64,000 nt of DNA, from contig OY755191.1 in the NCBI GenBank assembly GCA_963576735.1, forward strand, positions 12,057,608 through 12,121,607, read 5' to 3'. How positions within the stretch are numbered: the stretch's first letter is position 1; each line of letters starts with the position of its first letter. The translations under genes were made by a program, and so were the position numbers. Positions 31,274 through 42,142 of this stretch are shown piece after piece. Below the pieces are notes generated by a model, which had not been told where the DNA came from, did not search any database, and saw nothing but the letters and a program-made list of their open reading frames with translations. Source of the DNA: Bedellia somnulentella. Taxonomy: Eukaryota > Arthropoda > Insecta > Lepidoptera > Bedelliidae.

Positions 31274-32755
31274 GAATCAGCTCAAAAAATATCTGTTAAG
31301 TATCAAGTCTGGGAGTCCAATCGTGAAACAATAACAGATGCCAGAACCAAAAAGGATCGGACAGTGATCAAACAGAAGAAAATAACTTTAGAAACTTCTG
31401 CTCGGAACTTAATCGAAAAACTTAAAAATGAGCTCGATAAATTTTTCAAGCATGAAAGAAACATTGTACACCAGTACCAGTCATTAAAGATGTTGAAAGA
31501 ATCTCTAGGTGAAAATGATGCGAACGTGCATATGGATTTCTCGGAAAATTATGCTTGTAAATACAACGAGGAGATCCAATCATTTCACTTTGGGGTATCG
31601 CGGATGCCAATATTTCTGCACACTGGTGTCATATATTTGCAAAAGTCATTAAGAGCGTATTGTACAGCTTCAACAAATTTGTCTCACAATGTATACGCTA
31701 TTTTGGCTCATCTTCAACCTGTTTTGGAGAAACTTCCACATAACATTGAAAACATCAATTTTGTCAGTGATGGCCCAGTCACCTAGTATCGCAACAAGCT
31801 AATGTTTTACATATTAGCGTGCAAAATACCCGAAATGTGGCCTCGATTTATATACTGGACTTGGAACTATCACGAAGCTGGAAATGGCAACGGTGTACCG
31901 GATGGCGTAGGTGCTACGTGTAAACGAACAGCAGACCATGTCGTGGCCATGGGTTGTGATGTAACTAACTTAACTCAGTAGTGTGGCGCTGTTCAAGATC
32001 GATGCCCAAACATAACTCTATTTACTGTAACTGATGCCGAAATAGAAGAAATGGAAAAGTTATTATCGAGCAATAAGCCAAATTGAGTGCCATTTAAAGG
32101 TACTTTGCAAATACACCAAGTGCAGAGAAATGCATACTCTCCATTGAAGCTGGTGATGAAAACTCTTAGTTTTTTTTGCAGTAACGAGTGCGAGCACTTC
32201 CGGATGGGCGTCGTAAAATATTCCACTATGAAAGCAAATGTTGATGATGTTTATAGTGAATCTGATACTGAGAAATGTAATGACGGTAGCACCAGCATTA
32301 TGAAGTCAACAGACATGATTGATTTTATGAGTGTTTTTGGACTGAGCACTGATGATTCTGATGGATTTCTAGAGATGCCCGGTATAGATATTGACACTAA
32401 TGAATTGCGTCCAGTCGAAGAGTCGCATCGAGCGAAAAAGAGGGAAATTAATGAAAATTTTACTTCAATAGAAAGAGATAAGAATTGGCGAAAGAAAACA
32501 AAACGAACAAGTAACAAAAAGAGATCCAATCTAAGTGAGAAAACAAGAACTAAATCGAAGCCAAAACAGACAGTAAAAGGGATGAAAAAGAAGTGGGACG
32601 AAAGTGAAACAGATGATTGTTCATGTCTTATTTGTGGAGCTTTATATAAAGAAGACACAACTGGTCAAGATTGGATCCAATGCATCATGTGCCATCATTG
32701 GGCGCAAATAAATTGTATCAAAACCGATCCTACCTCATTTACATGCTACCAATAA
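31274..32755 (+). pseudogene. PHD-finger transposase-like protein with three in-frame stops
   Basis: One reading frame runs from SAQKISVKYQVWESNRETIT to a C-terminal PHD-type zinc motif: CSCLICGALY, WIQCIMCHHWAQINC, FTCYQ. It is interrupted only by TAG (31784), TAG (31979) and TGA (32084) and is not shifted. Motifs in order: MDFSENYACKYNEEIQS, NINFVSDGPVT(stop)YRNK, then WNYHEAGNGNGVPDGVGATC and KRTADHVV. The Asp-bearing DFSENY / SDGP / DGVG set resembles an uncharacterised transposase-like family that I know only from mobile elements. The superfamily is not assigned. A lysine-rich, nuclear-type linker lies before the zinc motif. The PHD seems cut short at its last Cys pair by the AATAATAAT run. 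Confidence 0.72.
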
Positions 32756-32811
32756 TAATAATAACAATAACAATAAGAAACAAAAATGTTTTCCGAACAA
32801 TAATAACAAAT

Positions 32812-34540
32812 TGATATAAGGCGAGGCATTTTCCAGGGCGATTGCCTGAGTCCAGTTTGGTTTTACTTGGCCCTGAATCCTCTAAGTACACTCTTGGAGA
32901 ATTCGGGGACGGGCTTTCAGTTTTGGAGAGGCGGACCACGCTTGCCTCATCTCTTTTACATGGATGACCTGAACCTTTACGCCGGATTGGCGGAGCTACT
33001 GACGATCACTAACGATTTCAGTGGTTCCGTCAAGATTGAGCTCGGGGTCGATAAGTGTGCGGTCATTCATGTTGAGAAGGGGCATGTCGTGCACTCTGAT
33101 GGTGTCGATGTCGGCACCAATCATTTGAGGGCACTCTCCGAGGCTGAAACATACCGGTATCTGGGCATGTCACAAACCATCGGTGTGAAGGTGGCAGACG
33201 TGAAACAGGGTGTTTGCGAGGAGTTTTGTGAACGCCTGAAAAGTGTGCTTAATAGCTACTTGTCAGGCGTTAATAAGATCCGAGCCATTAACTCCTGGGT
33301 CATGGCTGTACTGATGTGCACATTTGGCGTGCTTAGATGGACTCAGACCGAACTCGACGCTCTGGACAGATGAGACCGCACGATGATGACCTCTCATCGA
33401 ATGCATCATCCGAGGTCGTCGGTTGTGAGATTGTATATCCCGCGGAAGTGTGGTGGTCGAGGCCTCTTGAGTGCCAAAACCATGCACAACCGCGAGGTAT
33501 GCAACCTCAGAAACTAATTTTTTTGACGATGACGGATGATAGTATTCGGTGGGAGGTGGTCGCTAGTGATAAAGAACTGACTCCCTTATCGTTGGCCTCA
33601 CAGGATTGGCGAACCCCGGAGGTACTTAGCACCTCTGATCGGGAGTCCGTATGGAAAGAGAAGGAGCTGCACGGGAGGTTTTACAAGGTACTTCACGAAC
33701 CTTTCGTGGACCGTAAAGCCTCCCTGCATTGGCTGCGTTTCGGGGACCTCTTTGGGGAAACCGAAGGTTTTGTCTGTGCAATACAAGACCAGGTTATCAA
33801 GACGCGGAACTATCGGAAATACATCCTAAAGGACGGTACCACAGACATCTGTCGAGCATGTGGCCGTCACGGAGAGTCACTTAGGCATGTTATTTCCGGT
33901 TGTTCGGCTCTTGCTAACACTGAGTACTTGCACAGACACAACCAAGCAGCCAAAATCCTGCATCAGGAGCTCGCTCTGAAATACGGACTCTTGCAACAGA
34001 GGCTGCCGTATTACAAGTATCTGCCGGAGCCAATCCTAGAAAACGACCGTGCCAAAATCTATTGGGACCGATCCGTTATCATGGACAGGACTATTCTAGC
34101 GAATAAGCCTGATATCGTGGTATGGGATCGGTCGCAGTCGAGGGTATTTCTAGTGGATGTCACTATCCCTCATGACGAGGGTCTCGTGAAAGCCGACACC
34201 GAGAAGCGTCGGAAATATCTCGATCTGGCCCACGAGATCACCGACATGTGGGGTGTGACTTCGCCAGAAATAATCCCAATTGTTTTGTCCGCGAACGGGT
34301 TAATTCCAACCAGCCTCGCGACCAACTTGAGGCGGTTGGATTTCTGTGGCGTGTCGGTTCCAGCACAAATGCAGAAAGCGGTGCTGCTCGATACGGCTCG
34401 GATCGTCCGTCGGTTCTTGAATCTGACTCCCTGACCCCGACCGACTGTGCTTTTGTTGGGGAGTACCGCCTCTCCCATTTAAAATTTATATTTTCTTTTT
34501 CGGCCATGGGAGAGGCGAGGAACTAAAAATCATGCCTAAA
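32812..34540 (+). mobile_element. 5'-truncated R4/Dong-type non-LTR retrotransposon
   Basis: It carries the RT back half plus a C-terminal zinc knuckle and PD-(D/E)XK endonuclease. It is bordered by AATAATAATAATAACAAT on the left and AAATAACAATAATAG on the right. Dong-type R4 elements are known to insert in TAA repeats, and this placement fits. It lies at the end of the PHD-transposase frame. Confidence 0.85.
32816..34434 (+). pseudogene. R4/Dong reverse transcriptase-restriction-like endonuclease, broken
   Basis: The RT part runs RRGIFQGDCLSPVWFYLALN, the catalytic box LFYMDDLNLYA, GVDKCAVIHVEKG, and INSWVMAVLMCTFGVLRWTQ. An in-frame TGA at 33371 follows ALDR. The same frame then reads MHHPRSSVVRLYIPRKCGGR, and a frameshift near 33515-33535 moves it to the frame of 33540-34434. 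The C-terminal part has a CRACG-x(4)-LRH-x(4)-C zinc motif and the endonuclease core KPDIVVWD-x(8)-LVDVTIPHD. At least one nonsense and one frameshift make it inactive. Confidence 0.85.
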
Positions 34541-34542
34541 AT

Positions 34543-34781
34543 AACAATAATAGAACTACCCCGCCTCTACCGATGGGTGTACGTTAGAGGCGACTAACGG
34601 TATTGGGGCTTTTAGGGATTCTTGGGCGATGCGGTTGGAGACCCATCACCAACAACTTTTACTTTACCATCTTTTCTCCACTCAACTTTCCAAAAGTGGC
34701 TGAGGATTTTCTAATTCCTTAGCTCTGGCTATCCCTTCTTGGGATTTATAGCCGTGAGTAAACGTATGTATGTATGTATGT
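34543..34781 (+). repeat. Rep-A copy, 5'-truncated
   Basis: It starts in TAGAACTACCCCGCCTCTAC and ends in (TATG)4. It sits directly behind the R4 insertion. Confidence 0.9.
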
Positions 34782-35263
34782 CAATAATTTAATTTAATTA
34801 GTCGCTTATTATGGACCACGACGTGATCTCTCTAAATGTGTTTGTAACTTTAAGGATAAATAAACAGTTCCCATTGAAATTGAAAATCTGACGTTATTAT
34901 TATTGTAAGTTAATATAAGATTTTAAGTTTATGTAAGATAGGTTCAATACCTAGATTTAATACTAAATTGATAGTGTAACTTTATAATGCATATTTTTAT
35001 TTTCGGAATAAATAATATAAACTTTGATGTAACCTTTAGTAATATTTTCACTTCCCTGTATATGTTCTCACTTCCCTGTCCATCTAAAATAGAAAAACCG
35101 CTGTAAAATTGATATTAATTATAATTTTGTCTGGCGCGTTAAATAATGGATATGTTGTAGTAAATTCTTGGTCTCTAATCTCTGTTTATATCAATTAACA
35201 ACAATAAAGTAAGGTTCACTAAATGGTCCCATTTAATTCCACTGTGAGTAGAACTACCCACAT

Positions 35264-35453
35264 ACATTATGCTCACGGCTATAAATCCCTAGATGGGATA
35301 GCCAGAGCTAAGGAATCAGAAATTCCTCAGCCACTTTTGGAAAGTTAAGTGGGGAAAATATGGTAAAATAAAGGTTGTTGGTGATGGGTCTCCAACCGCA
35401 TCGCCCAAAAATCCCTTTAAAGCCCCAAAACCGTTAGTCGCCTCTTACATATA
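35264..35453 (-). repeat. Rep-A copy, split by the PHD transposon
   Basis: The body starts CATTATGCTCACGGCTATAA. Its CATA tail continues on the far side of the transposon at 30275-30290, so the transposon inserted in the tail. The 5' end is missing after TTAGTCGCCTCTTACAT. Confidence 0.85.
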
Positions 35454-35767
35454 AAATATTAAAAGTTAATCAGTTACTCAAAGAAACTGTTATGAAATGG
35501 CGGTGAAATTGTATAATTTATTACATGATGAGACAAATAATTAAATCTCAATAAATATAAAACCATATAAAACCACTATTTATAATTATTTACTACACCA
35601 CTCGTTCTATACGAATGATGAATTTAATAAGTATGACATATGAATATGACGTTATTGCTGTTTTCCATTATTATTTATATTTTTGTTTTGTTTTCCTTTT
35701 CTTCTGACATAAGTTTTATGATTGAATTTAATTATTTTAATATCTGGACATACATCATTATTAATTA

Positions 35768-36017
35768 TACATACATACATACATATACTCACGGCTATAA
35801 ATCCTAGGAAGGGGTAGCCAGAGCTGAGGAATTAAAAATTCCTAAGCCACTTTTGGAAAGTAGAGTGGGGAAAAGATGGTGAGATAAAGGTTGGTGATGG
35901 GTCTCCAACCGCATCGCCCAAAAATCCCTTAAAAGCCCCGATACCGTTAGTCGCCTTTTACATACACCCACCGGAAGAAATGGGGTAGTGCTATTCTAAG
36001 CCGACACTACACAGCTA
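35768..36017 (-). repeat. Rep-A copy
   Basis: Full length, from the CATACATACATACATATAC tail to AAGCCGACACTACACAGC. Confidence 0.95.
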
Positions 36018-36408
36018 TTATTAATTATAATGTATAAAATTTGCACCCCTCATCGGCAGTACATACATGGGCCTATGTTTTTAATACAACAAATATTTCA
36101 CACTTGTGTACTGGCAAATAACCGATTTTCGGTTGTCTTTTTTATTTTTTCTAATTGCTTGTAAATTATATTCCCGTTGCACTCAATGCTTTGAAGGTCA
36201 AACGAGGTCTATAACATACATAGTACACACAACACAACCTATATAGTATTGTACAATAGTAATTTTGCCGCTTACTAGTCGATGAAATCGACGACATTTA
36301 CGGATTTCCTGGATTCCTCGAAAATCACCATGTATTAATTTAAATCTTTTTGTTCATGTAAACCTCATGTGGGGATTATTACTAATAAATAAAGGAAAGA
36401 AAAATTTC

Positions 36409-36481
36409 GACACAGGCGGGAATCGAACCCGCGACCTCGGGTATACGCCCCGACACGCTCTGCCAACTGAGCCACCGTGTC
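36409..36481 (-). repeat. tRNA-like repeat unit
   Basis: On - it folds as a cloverleaf: acceptor GACACGG/CTGTGTC, D arm GCTC/GAGC, anticodon stem TCGGG/CCCGA, T arm GCGGG/CCCGC. The anticodon loop is GCGTATA, lacking U33, and this copy carries a TG insertion before the anticodon stem. I therefore call it a tRNA-like repeat rather than a gene. Confidence 0.75.
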
Positions 36482-36720
36482 AATTGGCTGCCAGTGCGAA
36501 ATTCTTCTATCCTTTATTTCTTTTCCACGTTTAAGTAGTGTTTGCGTTTCCTACCTCCGAATTTTAACTAATTTGGAAGGCCACTTGTCTACCATTTCAG
36601 ATAGAATGCAAATGTTGAAAACGCCTACCTATCACATAATTTAAATCTTTTTGTTCATGAAAACCTCATGTGGGGATTATTACTAATAAATAAAGAATAA
36701 ATAAAGGCTGGCAGCCAATT

Positions 36721-36793
36721 GACACGGTGGCTCAGTTGGCAGAGCGTGTCGGGGCGTATACCCGAGGTCGCGGGTTCGATTCCCGCCTGTGTC
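36721..36793 (+). repeat. tRNA-like repeat unit, inverted partner
   Basis: Identical in layout to 36409-36481, including the TG insertion, but on the opposite strand. Shared flanks (AATAAATAAAGGAAAGAAAA against TTTCTTTCCTT...TTATTTATT) make 36380-36830 a large imperfect palindrome. Confidence 0.78.
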
Positions 36794-36994
36794 GAAATTT
36801 TTCTTTCCTTTGTTTATTCTTTATTTATTACCATGTATTAAGTTACACTTGACAGAATTTGATACTTAAATTCGTGCGAGCGAGATAGAAGTACACGTTA
36901 ATAGGAATAAGAAGAGTTAAAGATGAAATTATCGTTCGTAATTTGAAAATTACACCTCTTAATAAGTTGGATTTATCAAAATATTGGTTTTCAG

Positions 36995-37125
36995 ACAGGC
37001 CAGTACTTACGATATCACTGGGAAGTACTCTGAATGCCCAAGACATCAAAGAAGGGGACGACGTCTACTTCGAGTGCAATATCAAAGCGAACCCGAAGGA
37101 ACATAGAATTTCGTGGTTTCATAAT
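36995..37125 (+). CDS. Sidestep-like gene, exon d: front half of an Ig domain (Ig4)
   Basis: The acceptor is GTTTTCAG and the donor is AAT|GTAAGT. It completes a Tyr codon with exon c (SVIYRPVLTISLGS), then reads VYFECNIKANPKEHRISWFH with the first Ig Cys and the core Trp. The CNIKANP-x(5)-W signature is widespread in Ig cell-adhesion receptors and is where Sidestep proteins have it. It leaves in phase 0. Confidence 0.92.
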
Positions 37126-37552
37126 GTAAGTACACTATATAAATAGGTTTCTAGTATAAGAAGTATGTGATAAATGTTGTGTAAAATGATTTTGTGTTTA
37201 GGTGATTGACATTGTTTGCAATAGCGTTTTTTTTAAAGTTTGTATGTTTATCGCTATAACATGTTGCCGTAAAATAAATATATTTGTTGGTAAGTAAAAA
37301 AATCATTTGGTTATAAAATAAGAATTTAATTAATACTAATTTATAATGTTTTTATTTAACTAACTCGTAAAAAGTCATTTTTTCTATTCAAGAATGGAAT
37401 CTCAGTCACAAAACACCCCGTAATAAGAAAATAATAACGAAAAGAAAATTCAAAATAGAGCCATCTAAAACCTATTGTATCCTACCGAACTATAAATCAT
37501 GTCATGTCTTCAAAGAAGGTAATAAGAAATAAATCATCACGACTACTTTTTT

Positions 37553-37612
37553 TAAAAACTTGCCAAGTGCGAGTCACACTAACACACTAGCGCGCAAACG
37601 GTTCCGCCCTAT
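37553..37612. repeat. Fragment of the GACG-core repeat
   Basis: TTGCCAAGTGCGAGTCACAC and AACGGTTCCGCCCTATCATT match the left end of 5118-5757. Confidence 0.55.
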
Positions 37613-37847
37613 CATTAAAGGACACACACGCAATTCATTATTTGTAATCTTTTTTACGGACTTGTATGTTTTCGCTATCAATATAAAGCATAATCAAACA
37701 TAAATTTGTTTCATCCAATCCCTATAAAGTATTTGATATTTTTTTACCTAGCTGACAACAGAAGTGCATGATATCTAAGTCACAGTTAGTGTAATACACC
37801 TGTTAACAGACATCAAAACCTCATAAATATATAATTACTAAGTTTGT

Positions 37848-38245
37848 AATGTAAGGTTATGTGATCGTGTGAGGAATGATGTTATTCGTGAAAAGTGTGG
37901 TGTAAAAGATGATATTTTAAGAAAGATAGAAAAAGGAATGTTGAGATGCACATAGAGAGGATGGATGACAGTAAAGTGGTGAGAGAGATCTATAGAGCCA
38001 ATATGGAAGATAATGTTAGTAGAGGACGACCTCGGAGGACACATTTAGATCAAATAGAAAATGTGCTCAAAAAGGCAGGTGTCCGAAGTACGAAGAATAA
38101 AAGAACATGTATGAAAAGATTGATGGATGTGAATGAAGCTAGAGAGGTTTGCCAGGATCGTACAAAGTGGCGCTCGATAGTCTCTGCCTACCCCAATGGG
38201 AACTAACGGCGTGAGAATATGTATGTATATGTATGTATGTATGTA
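37848..38245 (+). mobile_element. RTE-2 LINE 3' end
   Basis: An open stretch at 37946-38206 encodes MDDSKVVREIYRANMEDNVS, SRGRPRRTHLDQIENVLKKA and the ending WRSIVSAYPNGN. The upstream part is shifted by a small deletion at 37951 (WFGH is lost). The 3' UTR is CGGCGTGAGAATATGTATG plus TATG units. Confidence 0.88.
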
Positions 38246-38321
38246 ATTACTACTACCGTGACATGCCCGTAAAAACGTCAAAATTGTATACCATTAATAA
38301 AATCTCTAAACTTATTCCCAG

Positions 38322-38481
38322 GACCAGCTAGTCAGTCAGAACCTATCATCAGGCGTGTTCATCAGCACCAAGTCGCTGGTCCTCCAACGCGTGTCCCGGA
38401 CTGACAGCGGACTGTACAGCTGTAGGGCCGCCAACCAGCTGGGAGAGTCTGCCAGCCAGGCTGTGTATTTGAGGGTGCAAT
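38322..38481 (+). CDS. Sidestep-like gene, exon e: back half of Ig4
   Basis: The acceptor is TTCCCAG and the donor is CAAT|GTGAGT. Phase 0 in, one base out. It encodes SKSLVLQRVSRTDSGLYS with the G-x-YSCRAANQLGESAS end of a typical Ig F-G region. Strong Asp (D-x-G-x-Y-x-C) and Cys are present. It ends YLRVQ, reading into exon f as F. Confidence 0.93.
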
Positions 38482-38584
38482 GTGAGTATGGATAATAATA
38501 TATAAGACTTTTTCTTGTAGATACAAATGAATGTTATCTTGATTTCCTAATGTTCCTTAATGCATTTTATTATGATTTTGTAAC

Positions 38585-39311
38585 TGTCAACTATGCAATA
38601 ATACATATATTTTCATGGCAATTTGGTGAATATAGAATGAACTCTGCAAAAAACTATTCGGTATACGAGAATGACTGGTATACAATCATTTAAGAACTTT
38701 AAATTAAAATATTAATAGAAGTGTGATTTTACTATGATCCAACTTTATAAACTTTACAATTTAAAGAATCGTGTACAAGTATACAAAATCGTTTTCACAG
38801 CGGCAATATTGCAACTTACGAATTTTTTATTTGAAATCTTTGTTTTTTGAAAAATTAGATTGTCGCAATAAAACATTATTATCTCACACGTTGTGTATTT
38901 TTAAAGCGCTTCGTTTTCGATATTTCTGCAATAAGAAGCAATAAACGAGACGTGTATACCTCCCCCTCAGCAACAGGGTACGACTCGGGAATTTTTGATA
39001 TGTTTACCTCCTAACTAGTCTTAACAAAATTATAAATTCAACTATTGTGTTCCAAGAATTATGTCAACAATGCAATAATATATATTTTTTCATGGTAATT
39101 TGGTTAATATAGAATAAACTCAGCAAAAAAAATATTCGGTATACGAGAATGACTGGTATACAATCATTTAAGAACTTTAAATTAAAATATGAAATTAAAA
39201 TATTTATACCTCCTTCTCAGCAACAGGGTACGACCCGGGAATTTTGATATGTTTACCTCCTAACTAGTCTTAACAAAATTATAAACTCAACTATTGTATT
39301 CCAAGAATTTA
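38585..39311. repeat. Interleaved direct duplications
   Basis: 38585-38712 recurs at 39063-39190 (GTATACGAGAATGACTGGTA) and 38958-39062 recurs at 39208-39311 (CCTCAGCAACAGGGTACGAC). Divergence is low. The second arrangement lacks the ~245 bp between the two blocks, so it is a tandem duplication followed by a deletion. Confidence 0.82.
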
Positions 39312-39428
39312 CCTTGACACCCTGATTTCAGTATTCGTTGACTGAAATCAAATTAATTAAGTCATGTTATCAATGGTTGTTTTCGCGCTCTAAAACAACT
39401 AACAAAATTATGTTTCTATAGTACATAC

Positions 39429-39530
39429 ATACATACATACATATTCTCACGCCGTTAGTTCCCATTGGGGTAGGCAGAGACTATCGATCGCCACTTTGTA
39501 CGATCCTGGCAAACCTATACTATAGTTTCT
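39429..39530 (-). mobile_element. RTE-2 3'-end remnant
   Basis: CATACATACATATTCTCACG, then GTTCCCATTGGGGTAGGCAG and CGATCGCCACTTTGTACGAT. Confidence 0.85.
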
Positions 39531-39566
39531 ATAGTATTTCGTAATAAGTGTCCCTTCTAAGAAATA

Positions 39567-39772
39567 CATACATATATAAACTTACGGCTATTAATCCCTA
39601 AAAGGGGTAGCCAGAGCTTTAGAATATGAAATTCCTCAGCCACTTTGGAAACTTGAGTGGGGAAAAGATTGTGAAATAAAGATTCAACACTTTCTTTAAA
39701 GCCCCAATACCCTAAGTCGTTTAGTCCGTTCGTAGAAACGGGGCAGTGCTATTCTAAGCCAACACTACACAG
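39567..39772 (-). repeat. Rep-A copy, diverged
   Basis: Tail ATACATACATATATAAACTT, then the CTCAGCCACTTTGGAAACTT block, ending AAGCCAACACTACACAGT. Confidence 0.82.
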
Positions 39773-40129
39773 TACATTTATTTCAGTAAGAAATACGGCG
39801 TATAAATAATGAAAACGTGTAGCTTTAATAATTCCTCCCGTGAGCTTTAATAATAATTGTTATTAATAAAGTTTCATTATCATTGACGTTAACTTATATA
39901 ACAGTTTTGTAATATAAGCGCATCTAAGTTTTTGTTAGTTTACTAACTTCATATGTACAGCAGAAGTATGAGGAAATATTAGATTAACTTACTTTATCAT
40001 TAATACGCCACGAAGCCTCTAAGCTACTAACTTACTCTTTATAAACGTAATATCATTGGCATAATCCTAGGCGGGGTAAGCCAGATCAAGTAGATACTTT
40101 TTAGCGAGTATACCATTAATTTATCTGTG

Positions 40130-40560
40130 TAGTGTCGGCTTAGAACAGCACTACCCCATGTCTCACCGTAGGAGACTAAGGGTATCGGGACTATTTTCGA
40201 GTAGTTTTTGGGCGATGCGGTTGAAGACTCATCACTAACCTTGCGATACTCCTACTCAACTTACAACAGTGGCAGAGGATATTTTTTTTAAATCTTTTTG
40301 TTAATGAAAACCTTATGTGGGGATTAGTACTAATAAATAAAGAATAAATAAAGGAAAGAAAAATTTCAACACAGGCGGGATTCGAACCCGCGACCTCGGG
40401 TATACGCCCCCGTCGCTCTTGCCAATTGAGCTACCGTGTCAATGGCTGCCAGCGCGTGTCGAATTTTTCTTCCTTTATTTATTCTTTATTTATTAGTGTT
40501 TTTTTTTTGTTCTGAAGCTCTGACTACCCCTTCTAGGCATTTATAGCATGATAATAAGTA
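40130..40560 (+). repeat. Rep-A copy split by a tRNA-like repeat
   Basis: 5' part 40130-40285 (GTGTAGTGTCGGCTTAGAAC to GTGGCAGAGG) and 3' part 40505-40560 (GAAGCTCTGACTACCCCTTC onward). The tRNA-like unit and its AT flanks (about 40290-40500) lie between them. Confidence 0.8.
40369..40440 (-). repeat. tRNA-like repeat unit, damaged
   Basis: Acceptor start changed to AACACAGG, extra C and T in the anticodon/D region. Same AT flanks as the other units. Confidence 0.7.
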
Positions 40561-40883
40561 TGAATGTCTACCATTAATCACTTGAAATCCTCGTTTACGA
40601 CGTATATCTCTAAAGGTGTGTCAGAGTTACTTACCTTTCGGAAAAATATGTGCCGTTTTAGTCACCTAATGTTCTGAGCACTCACTTTTTGTATGGATTG
40701 TGCATTCACAACAATATGGGGTGCAGTGTAGTTCTATCACCGGTATATAGGATAGACTAATTTATTATTTTATTTATTTATTAATTTATTTCAGACGTTA
40801 CAACATCCATATATTAATTAGTAGACAGTGAAAATTAATTAAACCTATTGTTAGTATTATTATTGTAATTTATATAAAATCTT

Positions 40884-41158
40884 ATGGTGTCGTCACTTTG
40901 CCACACTGTACGCGGTACATTCCCTGTTCCAGTGAATGGTCCGCACCCAGTGAGCCAAAATGGGACAGTCAAAACGTTCAGCAACAGCCATCACGATGCT
41001 GTTGCTACTGGCTCGCACCCGTGCCATCAACGAGGCAGTTCGTTTGCGAATTATCTCATAGAAGTCATCGGTTCGCTCTCTCGCGAACATACCAGATGCA
41101 CAACAAAAGCGTGACAGCCGCAACAGCATCCTGAAGGTGTTGTTGTACTGCACACGGA
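40884..41158 (-). mobile_element. Non-LTR retrotransposon C-terminal fragment (CR1/Jockey-like)
   Basis: Read on - it encodes NNTFRMLLRLSRFCCASGMF, a RTDDFYEIIRKRTASLMARV stretch and FDCPILAHWV, which is how many CR1-type RT frames end. No RT core is present. Short frames on the other strand are shadows. Confidence 0.7.
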
Positions 41159-41668
41159 GCTTATTAAAAGCTTTTTGTGTATAGTTTGTCCAGAGACTAA
41201 GTACATCAGCTATGTGGGTTTCTTCCTGATGAAAATTTTTGACAACTTTGTAAAATATACATTGTTTAAAACTTTTGTACGACTTTTGGTTAACACATTC
41301 TATTAATGAAATAAAGCTAACATGAAGTCATATAGTGATTTTTTTACCCCTTTTCTAACATCGTTTTGAGACTATACGTTTGTTCTTAAAGTATTTTATT
41401 TTAAATAAACCTATCATCTATGTATATTATTCAGGATTTTTATGAACCTCACCCATCCACCTAGGAGCCGCATGTGATTAATGAGCGATATATTTAAGGT
41501 TCATACTGTACATTATATTACGTTACGATACAATTCTATTCAGGAGCAAAATTTTGTTCTGAAATCTCAAGGGTACCGTAGCGGTTATTGTTCGGTTTCA
41601 TGAATAGCATTTCATTTGAAACCGTTATTCTAAAACACTGCCTTACTTATACTCCTGCCATTTAAGCC

Positions 41669-41799
41669 CGATTCCTGAATTGAGTATTCAAGCTGAGAAC
41701 GATTTAAGTATCGTTTTGTCTCATTCAGTTGTTAAGATTTAAATGCGACAAAACGATACTTAAGTTGTTCTCAGCTGGAATACTCAATTCAGAAATCGG
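41669..41799. repeat. Short hairpin, ~52-bp arms
   Basis: Left arm 41669-41720 and right arm 41747-41799 are near-perfect inverted copies (ATTGAGTATTCAAGCTGAGA against TCTCAGCTGGAATACTCAAT). The loop is 26 nt. It is non-coding. Confidence 0.85.
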
Positions 41800-42142
41800 T
41801 CGTAATTCACATGGGGTTCAGTAGGGACTGTTGATCAACACTTAGTACATTCATTCATTCAGTTAGTACATTCATTCATTCAGTTTTTTTATATCCAACC
41901 TTTTCATTCTCTTTGTTTCTTCTCTTGTATTATAAACCTGTAATACAGGGTATAGAGATACATGTATAATTTAGCTAAAAGACCTTGGAAGTTATTTATA
42001 ATTTATAGAACGATTATTATAAGTTGTAAGAATTTAATTTTTATTTTATGGACTACAAATCGCCTGGAAATTATTTATATGGCAAAACGACGTTTGCCAG
42101 TTCAGCTGGTATTCTATAAAAACACATATTTTTTCTCCATAG

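Larger units (their letters stand above)
30291..35259. mobile_element. DNA transposon with GGGTAGTTCTAC ends and CACTTCCCTG subterminal repeats
   Basis: Terminal inverted repeats GGGTAGTTCTAC (30291-30302) and GTAGAACTACCC (35248-35259). The flanks read ACATACAT on both sides, compatible with an 8-bp duplication, but the target is itself a CATA run, the tail of the Rep-A copy at 35264. The motif CACTTCCCTG recurs near both ends (30474, 30662, 31029, 35049 and 35068, and inverted around 31055 and 31073), as expected for transposase binding sites. The body encodes a PHD-finger protein (31274-32755). An R4-type LINE and a Rep-A copy are inserted inside. Confidence 0.8.
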
